Source: Aedes albopictus
Taxonomy: Eukaryota; Arthropoda; Insecta; Diptera; Culicidae
Reading direction: 5' to 3'
Length of the DNA: 64,000 nucleotides
Assembly (NCBI RefSeq): GCF_035046485.1
Contig: NC_085138.1
Coordinates: 365,803,238 to 365,867,237, forward strand
Position numbers and translations under genes: made by a program. Below are positions 11,321 through 21,867 of this stretch, piece after piece (position 1 is the stretch's first letter; the number at the start of each line of letters is the position of its first letter). A model generated the notes under the pieces. It was given only the letters and a program-made list of their open reading frames with translations. It was not told the DNA's origin and ran no database searches.

Positions 11321-11836
11321 CAACATTTTTTGTTATACGAAAATCGTTACGGAATATTCGGACGAATACAGAAGCACACAGAGAGTCGAAAGATTCAGCA
11401 ATTTAGACTAAATTGGTTTGTGGCATGGCTAGATACTAGTAGCCACCTAGTTGTCAATGCTTCCTTTTTGAAGTGATAAGTAGGGCGCTTGCTAGTTGTG
11501 TGAGGGTTGTCCTATAATAAAGAAAAAAATGTTTTTGAATTTTTATTAAGCAGATCTTTGAGTTTCCATCACTGTTAACTTGATTTTATTTTTTATTTAA
11601 TTTCGCAATCACCAGGGTGGTGCAGTTATGAGGGGATTTCAATAACAATCCTATGAAATTTTAAAATTACGACGGAATTTAAAGAATTTCGAATGAAACC
11701 GTGCGGTAATCATAGCTTTCCAATAGATGGTAGTAAACACATCTAGAGAAAACCTAAGATCTCCTTCAGAAATCCTTTCAGAAATTTGTTTGGGGATTTG
11801 CTTGGAAATATATTCACAATTCGTTCCAAAGTTCCT

Positions 11837-11989
11837 ACTTTCCAGGGCGATGTTGAATAGTAGGCAGGAACGTCCATCACCTTGTCGTAGTCCCCGTCGA
11901 GATTCGAATGAACTGGATAGTTCACCCGAAATCCTAACGCTATTCTGCACACCATCCATAGTTGCTCTTATCAGTCTGGTAAGCTTCTA
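11837..11989 (-). pseudogene. LINE reverse transcriptase scrap (RTE-like)
   Basis: About 150 bp on the minus strand encodes DGVQNSVRISGELSSSF and GLRQGDGRSCLLFN, the reverse transcriptase region around the conserved GLRQGD motif. It is nearly the same sequence as 45997-46150 in the longer fragment at 45430-46955. The similarity stops abruptly on both sides in array DNA. A Leu to Arg-type change (GDGRS versus GDGLS) and the truncation show it is dead. Confidence 0.75.
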
Positions 11990-12807
11990 GGAATTCCTGT
12001 GGGAATTCCTCTAGAGATTCCTCCAGGGATTCCTCCAGGATTTCGTTCAGGGATTCCTCCAGGAATTCCACTAGGAATTCCTCCTGCAATTGCTCCAGTG
12101 ATTGTTCAAGGAAATTCTCTAGGAATCCCTCCAGGGAACTCCCCTAAAAATTTCTCAAGGACTTTCTCTATAGATTTCACCAAGAATTCCTACAGGAATG
12201 CCTCCTGACATTCGTCCAGGGATTTCTACAGGGATTCATCAGGCATTCCTCCAGGATAACCCCAGTAATTTCTTTAGCAATTCATCCAGGAAATGATCCA
12301 GGAATCCCTTCAGGAATTCTTTCAGAAATTACTACTGCAATATCTTCAGGAAATCCTCCAGAGATTCCTTCAGAAATTCCCCCAGGAATTCCTCCCAAAT
12401 TTCTCCTGAGATTCCTGCAGGAATTCCTTCTGAGAATTTTCTAGAAGTTTCTTCAAGGATTTTTTTTATAAATCCTCCCGGGATCCCTTCAAAAATTTCC
12501 CTAGAAATTCCTCCGGGAATTTATCTAGGAATTACTCCAGGTATGCCTCCAGGCATTACTCCAGGATTTCATCTATAAATTTCTCCGGAGACTCCTCTAG
12601 GAATCCCTCTAAGAATTCCTCCAGGAATTACTCCAGGTTAATTTAGGAATTTATGCAGGAAATCCTCCAAGGGATTCCTCGAGAAATTTTGTCAGAAATT
12701 TTTTCAGGAATTTTCCAGGAATTCATCCAGAAGTTCTTCCAGGAATTTCTCCTCCAAAGATTCTTCAAGAAATTCCTCCAGGAATTCCTCCGATGATACC
12801 TCCAGTA

Positions 12808-12858
12808 GTGTAAAATTAGCATAAGTTAAAATACACAATAATAAAAACTAAAAAAAAA
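12808..12858 (+). mobile_element. 51-bp A-tailed retroposed module (copy 1)
   Basis: GTGTAAAATTAGCATAAGTT, then a TACACA block and an A-rich tail, is inserted in the array. A copy of the same length starting at the same base lies at 28227-28277 with a clear target duplication. Here the flanks (GATACCTCCAG, GATTCTCCAG) are only an imperfect duplication. Confidence 0.6.
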
Positions 12859-13602
12859 GATTCTCCAGAAATTCCTCAAAGAATTCCTTCTGGAATTCCT
12901 CTGAAAATTCCTGTTGGAATTTATCCAGAAATTCATCTGGGAATTCCTCTAGGAAATTCTATAAGGATTTCTTCAGGAATACGGATTCCTATCACAATTC
13001 CTCTAGAGATTCCCCCAGGAATTTATTCAGGGATTATTCCAGGAATTCTTCCAGGGATAGTTCCACGAAAGTTCCCCAAGAATTCCACTAGGAATTTCTC
13101 CAGGCATTCTTTCTGGGATTCCGCCAGGAATTTGTCCAAAAGTTCCTCCAGTAATTCCTCCTAGATTTCCCACAGAAATTTGTGCAGAAGTTGCTCCAGG
13201 CATTCCTCTTGAGGTTTCTCCAGAAATTGCTTCAGGAATTCCTCCTGGGTTTTTCTTTTCCAAGAACTTCCCCAGAGATTCTTCAGGAGGTTTCTTGAGA
13301 TTTACTTCAGGAATTCTTTCAGAAATTCCTCCAGAAATTGATCCAGGAGTTCCTCCTGGATTTTTTTTTCAGAAATTACTACCAGGAATTTATCCAGGAA
13401 ATATGCCAGAGGTATTTTTAGAAATTCCCCCAGAAATTCTTCTTGGATTCCAGGAATAACTCCAACATTTCCTACAGGGATTCCTGTATGAATTCCTCCA
13501 GAGTTTCCTCGAGGAATTCTAGGATTTCTTCAGGAATCCTCCAGGAAATCCTCCAGGGATTCCTCCAGAAATTCCTCCAGAAATTTCTCCCAGAATTTAC
13601 CC

Positions 13603-13694
13603 AGGTGAGCCCTTCTGGCTCATCTTTCCCAAGAAAGAGACGAACCAGCCAAGGGCTGAAAGTCTCTCAAATAAAGATAAATCAATCAATCAAT
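13603..13694 (+). mobile_element. 5'-truncated LINE tail with target duplication
   Basis: About 92 bp beginning GTGAGCCCTTCTGGCTC and ending in an ATCAATCAATCAAT tail. It is flanked by TCCCAGAATTTA(C/T)CC at about 13589-13602 and 13695-13708. It looks like the extreme 3' end of a LINE with a short repeat tail; the family is not identified. Confidence 0.65.
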
Positions 13695-14115
13695 CCCAGA
13701 ATTTATCCTGGAATTACTCCAGCTATTCCGCCACGCATTATTCCAGGGTTATATCTAGGTATTTCTCCAGGGACTCTTCCAGGAATTCCAGGAATATTTT
13801 TTCAGCAATTCATCCTGGAATTTCTTCAGGAATTGGTCGTACAGAAATTCCTCCAGGAATTTTTTGGGAAATTTCTACAGCAATTAATCCAGCAATTTCT
13901 GCAGGAAATCCTCCGAGGATTTCTTCAGAAATACTCTCAGGACTTTTTTTAGGTTTTCCTCCGGAAATTCTTCCTGGGTTTCCTCCAGAAATTATTCCAG
14001 AAATTTCTCCTCCAGGAGTTCCTCCAGAGATTTCTGAAGAAATTATTTCTCGGATATTTCTCCAAGAATTCCTGTAGGGTTTTCTCCAGGAATTCTTCCA
14101 AGGTTTCCAGCAATG

Positions 14116-16300
14116 CTTGGACCGAAAAATGGGAAAGCCGTATCATGAACCAACAGGGTCATGTACAGCTAGAGGAACTGGCTTCGATGTCGATCTGGCC
14201 ATTGTCGGTACTAAAAGTACCTTTAGTCGGAACGGAGTGGAGACGACCATCGAAGTTACTTTTTTAGTCTTGGCCTAACGAGTAGTTCATACTGGTGCGT
14301 AGACGATGCATACATTCTTCTTCGAGCCTCTTCTTCTGTAGACTAACTACAAGAACAGCAAGCAGCGGGCGGAGGAAGGTGCGACTCGTGGGTGGAAGAC
14401 ATTATACTTCAACGACGTACATAAGCCAGTCCATCCTAGGAATGGGAGACCTCCGGCGTACTGGTGGACTCAAGCTATTGCGAACTTGCGCCGCGGCTGT
14501 CTACGGCCAAGGCGGCGGATGCAGCGAGCACGTACTGATGAGGAGCCAGTATCGTGCTCAAGACCGAGTTAAGGGCAGCAAAAGGCTCCACTGTGAGGGT
14601 TTCTGCTAGAGTGCCCATACGAACTCGTGGGGTGATGCCTATGGTGTAGTGTCGTGAGGGCGAAGACACGAGGTGTAATGGCTCCTACCGAGCAGTCTCT
14701 AGTGATGCTGGAGAGGATCATCGAGGGGTTCTATCCGCGTCATGATCCGAGTCCTTGACCTGTGTGTAGGACCGCTGGGGCTGGTGATGAGGAGAGGGTC
14801 ACCGATGCGGAATTCACGTGGATTGCAAAATCCTTTAGCGTAAGTAAGGAGAGGGGTCCGGACGAAGTTCCGAAACTGGACGCTAAAGTAGCTATTGCAA
14901 AGGCTTCTGGGATTCCCCTTCCCCTAGATGTTTGGAAGCGACAAAGCCTGTTCTATGGCCGTCAAACACTTGAGCGTGATGATCGACGATAAGCTTACCT
15001 TCGGTAGCCACGTCGATTATGCCTGTAAAAGAGCCTCCACAGCTATTGCGGCACTGCCCCGGATGATGTCCAACAGCTCTGCGGTGTACGCCAGTAAGCG
15101 GAAGCTTCTGGCTAGTGCTACTACGTCCATACTTAGGTATGGCGGCCCGGCGTGGGGCACCGCTTATGTGCCTGAGGGTTGCGAGCGCGTACCGTACCGT
15201 GTCACACGACGCTCTCTGCGTCATTACTGGTATGGTGCCTATTAGCATTCTTATCAGTGAGGACATGCAGTGCTTCGAAATGCGCGGCACAAGAGGCATA
15301 CGCAGGACTGCCAGGATGGCCTCAATGGTCAAATGGCAGCGCGCGTGGGACAGTTCCACCAAAGGAAGGTGGATCCATAGGTTGATACCGAGGGTAGATA
15401 GTTGGATTAATAGGCACCACGGGGAAGTTACATTCCACCTGACACAGGTCCTTACAGGTCATGGTTGCTTCCGACAGTATCTACACCGTTTCGTGCATGC
15501 GGATTCTCCCGAATGCTCAGTGTGCAATGGTTTAGAGGAAACGGCGGAACACGTTTTGTTCGTGTGCCCGCGTTTTCGCACAATGCGTGACTGCATGCTT
15601 GCCACATGCGGGGAAGACACAACTCCGGACAACTTGGTCCAGAGGATGTGTAGGGATGAGGTTAGCTGCAACGCCGTTTCAACGGCTATCACCCATATCG
15701 TCTGGGAGCTACAGAGGAGGTGGCGCGTGGACTCGGAGAATGGCTAGTCCAGATGCAGTACAAGAGATGGTCCAGGGGTTCGGAGTCGGCTTCGTAGGTG
15801 ATACCGGTGCCTTGCGGTCGAGATCGACCCTTACAGCGATTAAGCGGCCGCGGAGAGGAAGTCCCGGTAGCGGTGCTGTCGTGGCGTCGGTCTACTGGGT
15901 TGGATCCGAGCCCGCGGTTGGAAAGGGGTCCTCGACAAGGGTCGGTGTAGGTGAGACCCCGCTCTCTGCAACCTTCGGGTGCATCTGATAGGGCCTGAAG
16001 GGTAGTGATACCCTTCCTTACGGGCAGGTCAGATCGGGTTGCACGTGGGCATCAGTTCTTGATGTCTGCCAAGCAGTTGGGCGCGGGCGGGGTTGACCCT
16101 GCCCACCTACCGAGGACAAAGGAAATGGCGAGGACCACTCGGGAAACTGGCTAAGCGCCAGCATGTTACCGTGATGGACTCTCCAGAGCGAGTCATTGAT
16201 GTTCGTTGCTGCTAGGCTACGCAGCTAACCTTGAGGGTGCGATGTGCACTAGCCCCTCTCTGAAACAATACCTTCTTGGTGGTTCCGGAGAGATGTAGGG
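14116..16300 (+). pseudogene. Decayed plus-strand R1-clade LINE, 5' part
   Basis: From the endonuclease domain onward this is a damaged copy of the family whose nearly intact member lies at 16301-21867 on the other strand. Visible pieces are an endonuclease stretch (14120-14260), the linker (14295-14650), the start of the reverse transcriptase (14700-14990, interrupted), and the C-terminal region with the CCHC-type segment (about 14928-15747). Several frameshifts and a large internal deletion of the reverse transcriptase core break the frame. The 3' UTR stops at 16300 inside a GATGTAGGG motif and resumes at 21868, because the minus-strand element landed there. It lacks ORF1 and the 5' end. 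Confidence 0.85.
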
Positions 16301-17016
16301 TTTTTTTTTTTTCCTTCTAAACCATAGGGGGATAATCTGCTCAACAGACACCCTAACAGAAGGTTAGGGTAGTGTAGGTCTGACAGGCCGTCTTCTACAA
16401 CAAAAGTAAAATCCAGGACTACTCTCTCCTCGTACCCACTAAACCATTCCTATGGTCGCCAAACCCTACGTCTCTCCGGAACCACCAAGAAGGTATTGCT
16501 TCAGAGAGGGGCTAGTGCACATCGCACCCACAAGGTTAGCTGCGTAGCCTGCAGCAACGAACATCGATGACTCGCTTTGGAGAGTCCATCACGGTAGCAT
16601 GCTGGCGCTTAGCCAGTTTCCCGAGTGGTCCTCGCCACTCCCTTTGTCCTCGGAAGGCGGGCAGGGTCAACCCCGCCCGCGCCCTACTGCTGAGCGGACA
16701 TCAAGAACTGATGCCCACGTGCAACCCGATCTGACCTGCCCGCAAAGGAAGGGTATAACTACCCTTCAGGCCCTATCAGATGCACCCGTAGGTTGCAGAC
16801 AGCAGGATCTCACCTACCCCGACCCTTGCCGGGGACCCCTTTCCAACCGCGGGCTCGGATACAACCCAGTAGACCGACGCCACGACAGCACCGCTACCGG
16901 GACTTCCTCTCCGCGGCCACTTAATCGTTGTAAGGGTCGATCTCGACCGCAGGGCACCGGTATGACCTACGAAGCCGACTCCGAACCCCTGGACCACCTC
17001 TTGTACTGCATCTGGA

Positions 17017-18885
17017 CTAGCCATTCTCCGAGTCCACGCGCCACCTCCTCTGTAGCTCCCAGACGATGTGGGTAATAGCCGTTGAAACGGCGTTCCAGCC
17101 AAACTCATCCCTACACATCCTCTGGACCAAGTTGTCCGGAGTTGTGTCCTCCCCGCATGTGGCAAGCATGCGGTCACGCATTGTGCGAAAACGCGGGCAC
17201 ACGAACAAAACGTGTTCCGCCGTTTCCTCTAAACCATTGCACACTGGGCATTCGGGAGAATCCGCATGCCCGAAACGGTGTAGATACTGTCGGAAGCAAC
17301 CATGACCTGTAAGGACCTGTGTCAGGTGGAATGTGACTTCCCCATGGCGCCTATTAATCCAACTATCTACCCTCGGTATCAACCTATAGGTCCACCTTCC
17401 TTTGGTGGAACTGTCCCACGCGCGCTGCCATTTGACCATAGAGGCCATCCTGACAGTCCTGCGTATGCCTCTTGTGCCGCGCATTTCGAAGCACTCCATG
17501 TCCTCACTGATAAGAATGCTGATAGGCACCATACCAGTAATGACGCAGAGAGCGTCGTGTGACACGGTACGGTACGCGCTCGCAACCCTCAGGCACATAA
17601 GCCTGTAAGTACTTTCCAGCTTCCGTCGGTAGCATTTAGTACTTAGCGCGGTGCCCCACGCCGGGCCGCCATACCTAAGTATGGATGTAGCAACACTAGT
17701 CAGAAGCTTGCGCTTACTGGCGTACACCGCAGAGCTATTGGACATCATCCGGGACAGTGCCGCAATAGCTGTGGAGGCTCTTTTACAGGCATAATCGACG
17801 TGGCTGCCGAAGGTAAGCTTATCGTCGATCATCACGCCCAAGTGTTTGACGGAGCGCTTTGACAGGATAGTACAGTCTCCTACACTGATCTCCGTCTGCT
17901 GCTCCGACTTCAGGTTGTTAACAACCGTCACCTCTGTCTTGTGGTGAGCCAGCTCCAGTTTCCTAGACCGCATCCACGCCTCCACAACTTTGATCGAGTG
18001 GTTGGTAGTCAACTTTACCTCCTCGATCGTTTCACCGTAGACTTCGAGCGTAATGTCGTCGGCAAATCCGACAATCACCACTCCCACTGGATACTCTAAC
18101 CTCAACACCTCGTCGTACATGACATTCCATAACACCGGACCCAGGATGGAACCTTGCGGGACTCCTGAGGTTATGTGAAAGCACTTCCGACCCACCTCCG
18201 TGTCGTAGACTAGTACACGATTCTGAAAGTAACTTCCGAGAATCTTGTACAGGTACTCCGGTATCCCCAGACGCAAGAGCGCATCGGCAATAGCAGACCA
18301 GCTGGCGCTATTAAACGCATTCCTTACATCCAGAGTCACTACCGCGCAAAAGCGAATTCCCCTCCTCTTAGGCTCGAGTGCTTTCTCGGCGGTTTTTGTA
18401 ACCGACAAGATAGCGTCTACGGTGGACCTCCCCTTCCGGAAGCCATACTGGTTGCTCGAAAGACCATTTACGCCCTCAGTGAACCTCAACATTCTATTGA
18501 GGATGATCTTTTCGAGCACCTTCCCCGCCGTGTCAATCAAGCATATTGGTCTATATGCCGACGGGTCTCCGGGTGGTTTCCCCGCCTTTGGCAATAGTAC
18601 CAGGCTCTGCCTCTTCCAAGCTTCTGGGAAAACTCCCTCGTCCAGGCATTTCTGCATAGCAGACCTGAACATCTCGGGAGCCTCTGCAATAGCTACTTTT
18701 AAGGCCAGGTTCGGAACTCCGTCCGGACCTGGGGCCTTACCTACGCTAAGGGACTTAGCTATCCCCGCAAGTTCCACATCGGTGACCCTCTCCTCATCGC
18801 CAGCCCCAGTCCCCGGCTGTCCTACGAAAGGAGGCCAAGGACTAGGATCATGACGCGGAAAAAGTCCTCCAATGATCCCCTCCAA
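17017..18885 (-). CDS. R1-clade LINE ORF2, reverse transcriptase part
   Basis: This 622-codon frame is the C-terminal two thirds of ORF2. It copies element RNA into DNA at a nicked target by target-primed reverse transcription. The core is complete: YRPICLIDTAGKVLEK near residues 111-126, the palm region with VTLDVRNAFN near 184-193, SGVPQGSILGPVLWN near 240-254, and the catalytic FADD at about 274-277. A C-terminal CPVC...H...C motif (about residues 545-562) is the CCHC segment found in R1/I-type ORF2. The frame opens with a TTG at 18885, not a true start: translation would continue from the endonuclease frame upstream, but a one-base difference near 18886 separates them. An older copy at 14700-14760 has one more base at this point. 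The family assignment is firm; whether this copy can still move is doubtful. Confidence 0.9.
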   Translation of the reverse strand: MEGIIGGLFPRHDPSPWPPFVGQPGTGAGDEERVTDVELAGIAKSLSVGKAPGPDGVPNLALKVAIAEAPEMFRSAMQKCLDEGVFPEAWKRQSLVLLPKAGKPPGDPSAYRPICLIDTAGKVLEKIILNRMLRFTEGVNGLSSNQYGFRKGRSTVDAILSVTKTAEKALEPKRRGIRFCAVVTLDVRNAFNSASWSAIADALLRLGIPEYLYKILGSYFQNRVLVYDTEVGRKCFHITSGVPQGSILGPVLWNVMYDEVLRLEYPVGVVIVGFADDITLEVYGETIEEVKLTTNHSIKVVEAWMRSRKLELAHHKTEVTVVNNLKSEQQTEISVGDCTILSKRSVKHLGVMIDDKLTFGSHVDYACKRASTAIAALSRMMSNSSAVYASKRKLLTSVATSILRYGGPAWGTALSTKCYRRKLESTYRLMCLRVASAYRTVSHDALCVITGMVPISILISEDMECFEMRGTRGIRRTVRMASMVKWQRAWDSSTKGRWTYRLIPRVDSWINRRHGEVTFHLTQVLTGHGCFRQYLHRFGHADSPECPVCNGLEETAEHVLFVCPRFRTMRDRMLATCGEDTTPDNLVQRMCRDEFGWNAVSTAITHIVWELQRRWRVDSENG

Positions 18886-20039
18886 CTCTCTGGAGATTGC
18901 TCTGTAGGAGCCATCACACCTCTCGTCTTGGCCATAACGATCCTGTAGGCGTCACCCCACGGGTTCGTATTGGCACTCTGACAGAGACCCTCAAAGCAGG
19001 CCTTTTTGCTTGCTCTTATCTCGGTCTTAAGCGCGGCTTTTGCAGCGGCGAACACCACCCGCCGTTCGTTTCGCTCTTCCTCTGATCGTGCTCGCTGCAT
19101 CCGCCGCCTAGCCCGTAGGCAGGCGCGGCGCAGGTCCGCAATCGCGTCGGTCCACCAGTAAGCCGGTGGCCTCCCATTTCTAGGGTGGACTCGCCTAGGC
19201 ATGGTCGCATCACACGCACGTGAGAGCACCGCTACCAGCTCGTCGCCGTCTAAACCGATTAAGTTTCGCTCACGGCGGAGCGCCTCCCTAAATACCCCTT
19301 CGTCGAAGTATGATGTCTTCCACCTGCGAGGGCTTGGCCTTGGCCTAGCCGCCTCTTCTTCTATCCGCTGTCTGCTGTTATTGTAGTCGATACTGTAGCG
19401 AACCGCCAGGTGGTCGCTGTGAGTGTAGCCATCATCTACTCTCCAGTTCGAACTACTTGTTAGGCCAGGACTACAAAAGGTCACGTCAATAATTGACTCC
19501 GCTCCGTTTCGACTAAAGGTACTCTTGGTACCGACATTAGCCAAGTCGACATCTAAGATGGCCAGTGTTTCTAGCAGGATCTGACCCCGCTGGTTCGTGA
19601 AACGGCTTCCCCATTCCACGGCCCAGGCATTAAAGTCGCCCGCTATTACCACCGGCCTTCGTCCTGTTAGCACGGTCGTTAAGCGGTCCAGCATTTGCGT
19701 GAACTGCTCGATCGGCCACCGCGGAGGCGCATAACAGCTACAGAAGAAGACCCCGTTTACTTTGGCGACCACGAAGCCCTCATAGGTAGTAGACACCAAC
19801 TCCTGAACGGGGTATTTACCCGTCGTCCATATCGCCGCCATTTTTCTGGTCCCATCCGCGACCCAGTTGCCGTTGCCGGCGGGTACTCGGTATGGGTCCG
19901 ATATGATGGCGATATCCGTCTCCCACTCAGAAACTGCCTGACAAAGCAGTTGCTGAGCCGCATCACAGTGGTTCAGGTTCAGCTGCGTTACCTGCACTGT
20001 GATTTGTTGTTCACTGCGGCTTTCTTGAAGGCCGGGCAC
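18822..20039 (-). CDS. R1-clade LINE ORF2, endonuclease part
   Basis: A 405-codon frame holding the apurinic-like (EEP) endonuclease that nicks the target for retrotransposition. Landmarks are QLNLNHCDAAQQLL near the start, the DIAIISDPYR block, VVIAGDFNAW, DVTFCS and the terminal SDHLAVRY, in the order expected of R1-type endonucleases. A basic, arginine-rich linker follows (about residues 260-360). The frame then runs out of register at 18822 in a short nonsense tail, overlapping the start of the reverse transcriptase frame by 64 bases; this marks the frameshift. The 5' end overlaps ORF1 by 52 bases in another frame, as is common in R1 elements. The listed first codon is GTG, so the real initiation mechanism (reinitiation or coupling) is not shown. 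Confidence 0.88.
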   Translation of the reverse strand: MPGLQESRSEQQITVQVTQLNLNHCDAAQQLLCQAVSEWETDIAIISDPYRVPAGNGNWVADGTRKMAAIWTTGKYPVQELVSTTYEGFVVAKVNGVFFCSCYAPPRWPIEQFTQMLDRLTTVLTGRRPVVIAGDFNAWAVEWGSRFTNQRGQILLETLAILDVDLANVGTKSTFSRNGAESIIDVTFCSPGLTSSSNWRVDDGYTHSDHLAVRYSIDYNNSRQRIEEEAARPRPSPRRWKTSYFDEGVFREALRRERNLIGLDGDELVAVLSRACDATMPRRVHPRNGRPPAYWWTDAIADLRRACLRARRRMQRARSEEERNERRVVFAAAKAALKTEIRASKKACFEGLCQSANTNPWGDAYRIVMAKTRGVMAPTEQSPESWRGSLEDFFRVMILVLGLLS

Positions 20040-21562
20040 CTTGGACCGCCCATCGGATGTCTGTTGTTCGAGGATTTCCCGGTACAGATCATGCAGATGG
20101 GCGGACTCGTGCAGCTTTGGGCCTTATGACCTTCAGCGCCGCATCGCCTGCACAGTTTGCGCCTGTCGGGGCCTTTGCAGTCCCACGACTTGTGTCCTGG
20201 TTCCAGACACCTGAGGCAAACCTCTGGTGGCTCGTGGAATGTCAGGTGACATACACACCAACCCACCTTTATGCTCCCTACTTTAACGGACTTTTTGACG
20301 TCCGCCACAGGTAGCTGAACCAAGGCTATCTGTGTCCCTGCTGGCCCTTTCCGTAGCTTAACGGCTGCGGCGGCCACCTGCACATCGCACTGTTGCCGCA
20401 GTGCCGTGACGAGCTCTTCCACTTCGGTGATCTCATCGATGTCTTTGACCTTCAGAGTCGCCTCATGTGTCAGAGCCCTCACCTGCACACCCTCACCAAG
20501 GACCTCTTCTGCCAGCCTCTTATAGGCGGCGCCCTTGTGCTCCTTCTGGCGCTTCAGCTCCAGGATCATCTCGCCCGTACGAGTACGTCTAATACTGCGT
20601 ACGTCGGCTCCAAGACCCTCAAGCTTGGCGTCGCTTCGCATCATCTTCAAGACGTCCGAGTACTTGGACTGTTCCGTCTTGATGACGATAGCGTCGCCTT
20701 TCTCGCGCTTGGCACCTGCCCTCCTACGCCTTGGCTTGGCGTCCTGCGCTACTACCTGCGGATTCGCCTTCTTCTTCCTCTTCCGCTCTACCTTCGTCCA
20801 AGGGGGGTCCACCCCTTGGATCGCCCTACTCTGTGGCTGTTGAGGGCCCACTAGCGGTCGCAACCCCTTGTTCCCATCGTTCCGGGACGGGCCAGCCTTT
20901 TCAGGCCCACCCTTCCCAGCTTTCCGGGAACCCTGGCTGGGGTCCGACCTTCCGGCATTATTACCGACTTTCGGGGTAATGATTCGCCTGGCCTTACGGG
21001 CACCGCCAGACAGCTCCTCGCCTGACGGTTGCCTCGCCCGCTTCTGCGATTGCTTGCCCCGTTTGTCGCGAGCAGTCGCTTCCGCCTTATTCGGACTTCC
21101 TGCGAAGGAGAAGGCCTCCGTTTGGGTAAACTTCGGCACTTTCTCATTTGCAGGCTCCGCTGCTGCAGCAGTCAGCAACGCGAGTGCCGCGTGCTCCTGC
21201 TTGGCATTGTCGATCGACGCCCTAAGTCGAAGCAAGGCCGTTTTCAGGTCCTTGCTTATATTCGACTTAGTGGACGCAAAGTCGATGATTTTGCCAAGCT
21301 GCTGCTCAGCCACCTCTATTGCGGACCGTCCTTTGGATCCTCGGTTGACGGCCCTCAACAACCACGCTCCGTCCATAACCTCCACCGGCTGGCTTGCCGG
21401 GAAGTGGACTGGAGCACCCACGCTTGAGCTGCGTACGCAACTCCCAGCGCCTATCTCCTCACTTCTCCTTGTCGGAGATCTCATCAACCCGCTTCTTGCG
21501 AAGGGGTTGATCCCACCACTACTACCTGCTACACTTGATTTCTGTATTGGTTTGTTACTCAT
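19988..21562 (-). CDS. R1-clade LINE ORF1 (Gag-like RNA-binding protein)
   Basis: A 524-residue ORF1 starting with a genuine ATG at 21562. The N-terminal half is Ser/Ala/Lys-rich and low complexity, with a KKKANPQVVAQDAKPRRRRA-type basic stretch near the middle. A folded central region follows, and three zinc-knuckle motifs sit at the C-terminus: CLRCLEPGHKSWDC, CRRCGAEGHKAQSC and CMIC...H...C. This arrangement is typical of R1/I/Jockey ORF1 proteins, which coat element RNA and form ribonucleoprotein particles. The frame is uninterrupted. A decayed paralogue of its middle section is present at 49240-49760. Function is inferred from the family. Confidence 0.9.
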   Translation of the reverse strand: MSNKPIQKSSVAGSSGGINPFARSGLMRSPTRRSEEIGAGSCVRSSSVGAPVHFPASQPVEVMDGAWLLRAVNRGSKGRSAIEVAEQQLGKIIDFASTKSNISKDLKTALLRLRASIDNAKQEHAALALLTAAAAEPANEKVPKFTQTEAFSFAGSPNKAEATARDKRGKQSQKRARQPSGEELSGGARKARRIITPKVGNNAGRSDPSQGSRKAGKGGPEKAGPSRNDGNKGLRPLVGPQQPQSRAIQGVDPPWTKVERKRKKKANPQVVAQDAKPRRRRAGAKREKGDAIVIKTEQSKYSDVLKMMRSDAKLEGLGADVRSIRRTRTGEMILELKRQKEHKGAAYKRLAEEVLGEGVQVRALTHEATLKVKDIDEITEVEELVTALRQQCDVQVAAAAVKLRKGPAGTQIALVQLPVADVKKSVKVGSIKVGWCVCHLTFHEPPEVCLRCLEPGHKSWDCKGPDRRKLCRRCGAEGHKAQSCTSPPICMICTGKSSNNRHPMGGPRCPAFKKAAVNNKSQCR

Positions 21563-21867
21563 ATTTTATTCCCACGAGTCGCACGAGAAAGAATGTCCAC
21601 CACGCCAGAGCTCTGCATTAACGCGGTAAGGGACAGCTTACTGTGGGGGGTGCCCAGGTGCCCCACAGGCTCCGTTAAAGATCGAGCATCTATTTCACCC
21701 CCTCGATCACTCATTCCTCGGCACGGGTCGCTTGACACCTTGAATTGGGGTTAGTAGTCCTATTCTTAGCCGGCAACTACGCGGCTGACTCGCAAGCGGG
21801 GGGGTGCGTCAGGCCCCAGGACATCCGTCCCTGCTGCCCTAAGTCCCTGCTGCCCTAAACAATGTAG

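Larger units (their letters stand above)
11650..14115. repeat. Degenerate GGAATTCCTCCA-type simple array
   Basis: About 2.4 kb is built from loosely conserved 12-bp units of the form (G/A)GAATTCCTCCA. Neighbouring units differ by several bases and spacer lengths vary, so the array is old. It contains a LINE scrap (11837-11989) and two short retroposed tails (12808-12858, 13603-13694). Translation gives GIPPGIP-like peptides by chance. The same unit family recurs at 48300-48560, 53875-55130, 57010-59570 and 63540-64000. Confidence 0.8.
16301..21867 (-). mobile_element. Near-intact R1-clade non-LTR retrotransposon
   Basis: A 5567-bp element on the minus strand with 5' UTR (21563-21867), ORF1, ORF2 and 3' UTR ending in a 12-base A tail (T run 16301-16312 on the plus strand). 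It is flanked by the 9-bp duplication GATGTAGGG at 16292-16300 and 21868-21876. The protein set (CCHC Gag-like ORF1; endonuclease, reverse transcriptase and a C-terminal CCHC in ORF2) is that of the R1 clade. It is not in rDNA, so it belongs to a non-site-specific or relaxed lineage. One frameshift splits ORF2. Confidence 0.9.

Noticed and set aside
13443..13952. 169-codon frame with GIPPGIP-like peptides
   Set aside because: Translation of a degenerate 12-bp array with a LINE tail inserted in it.
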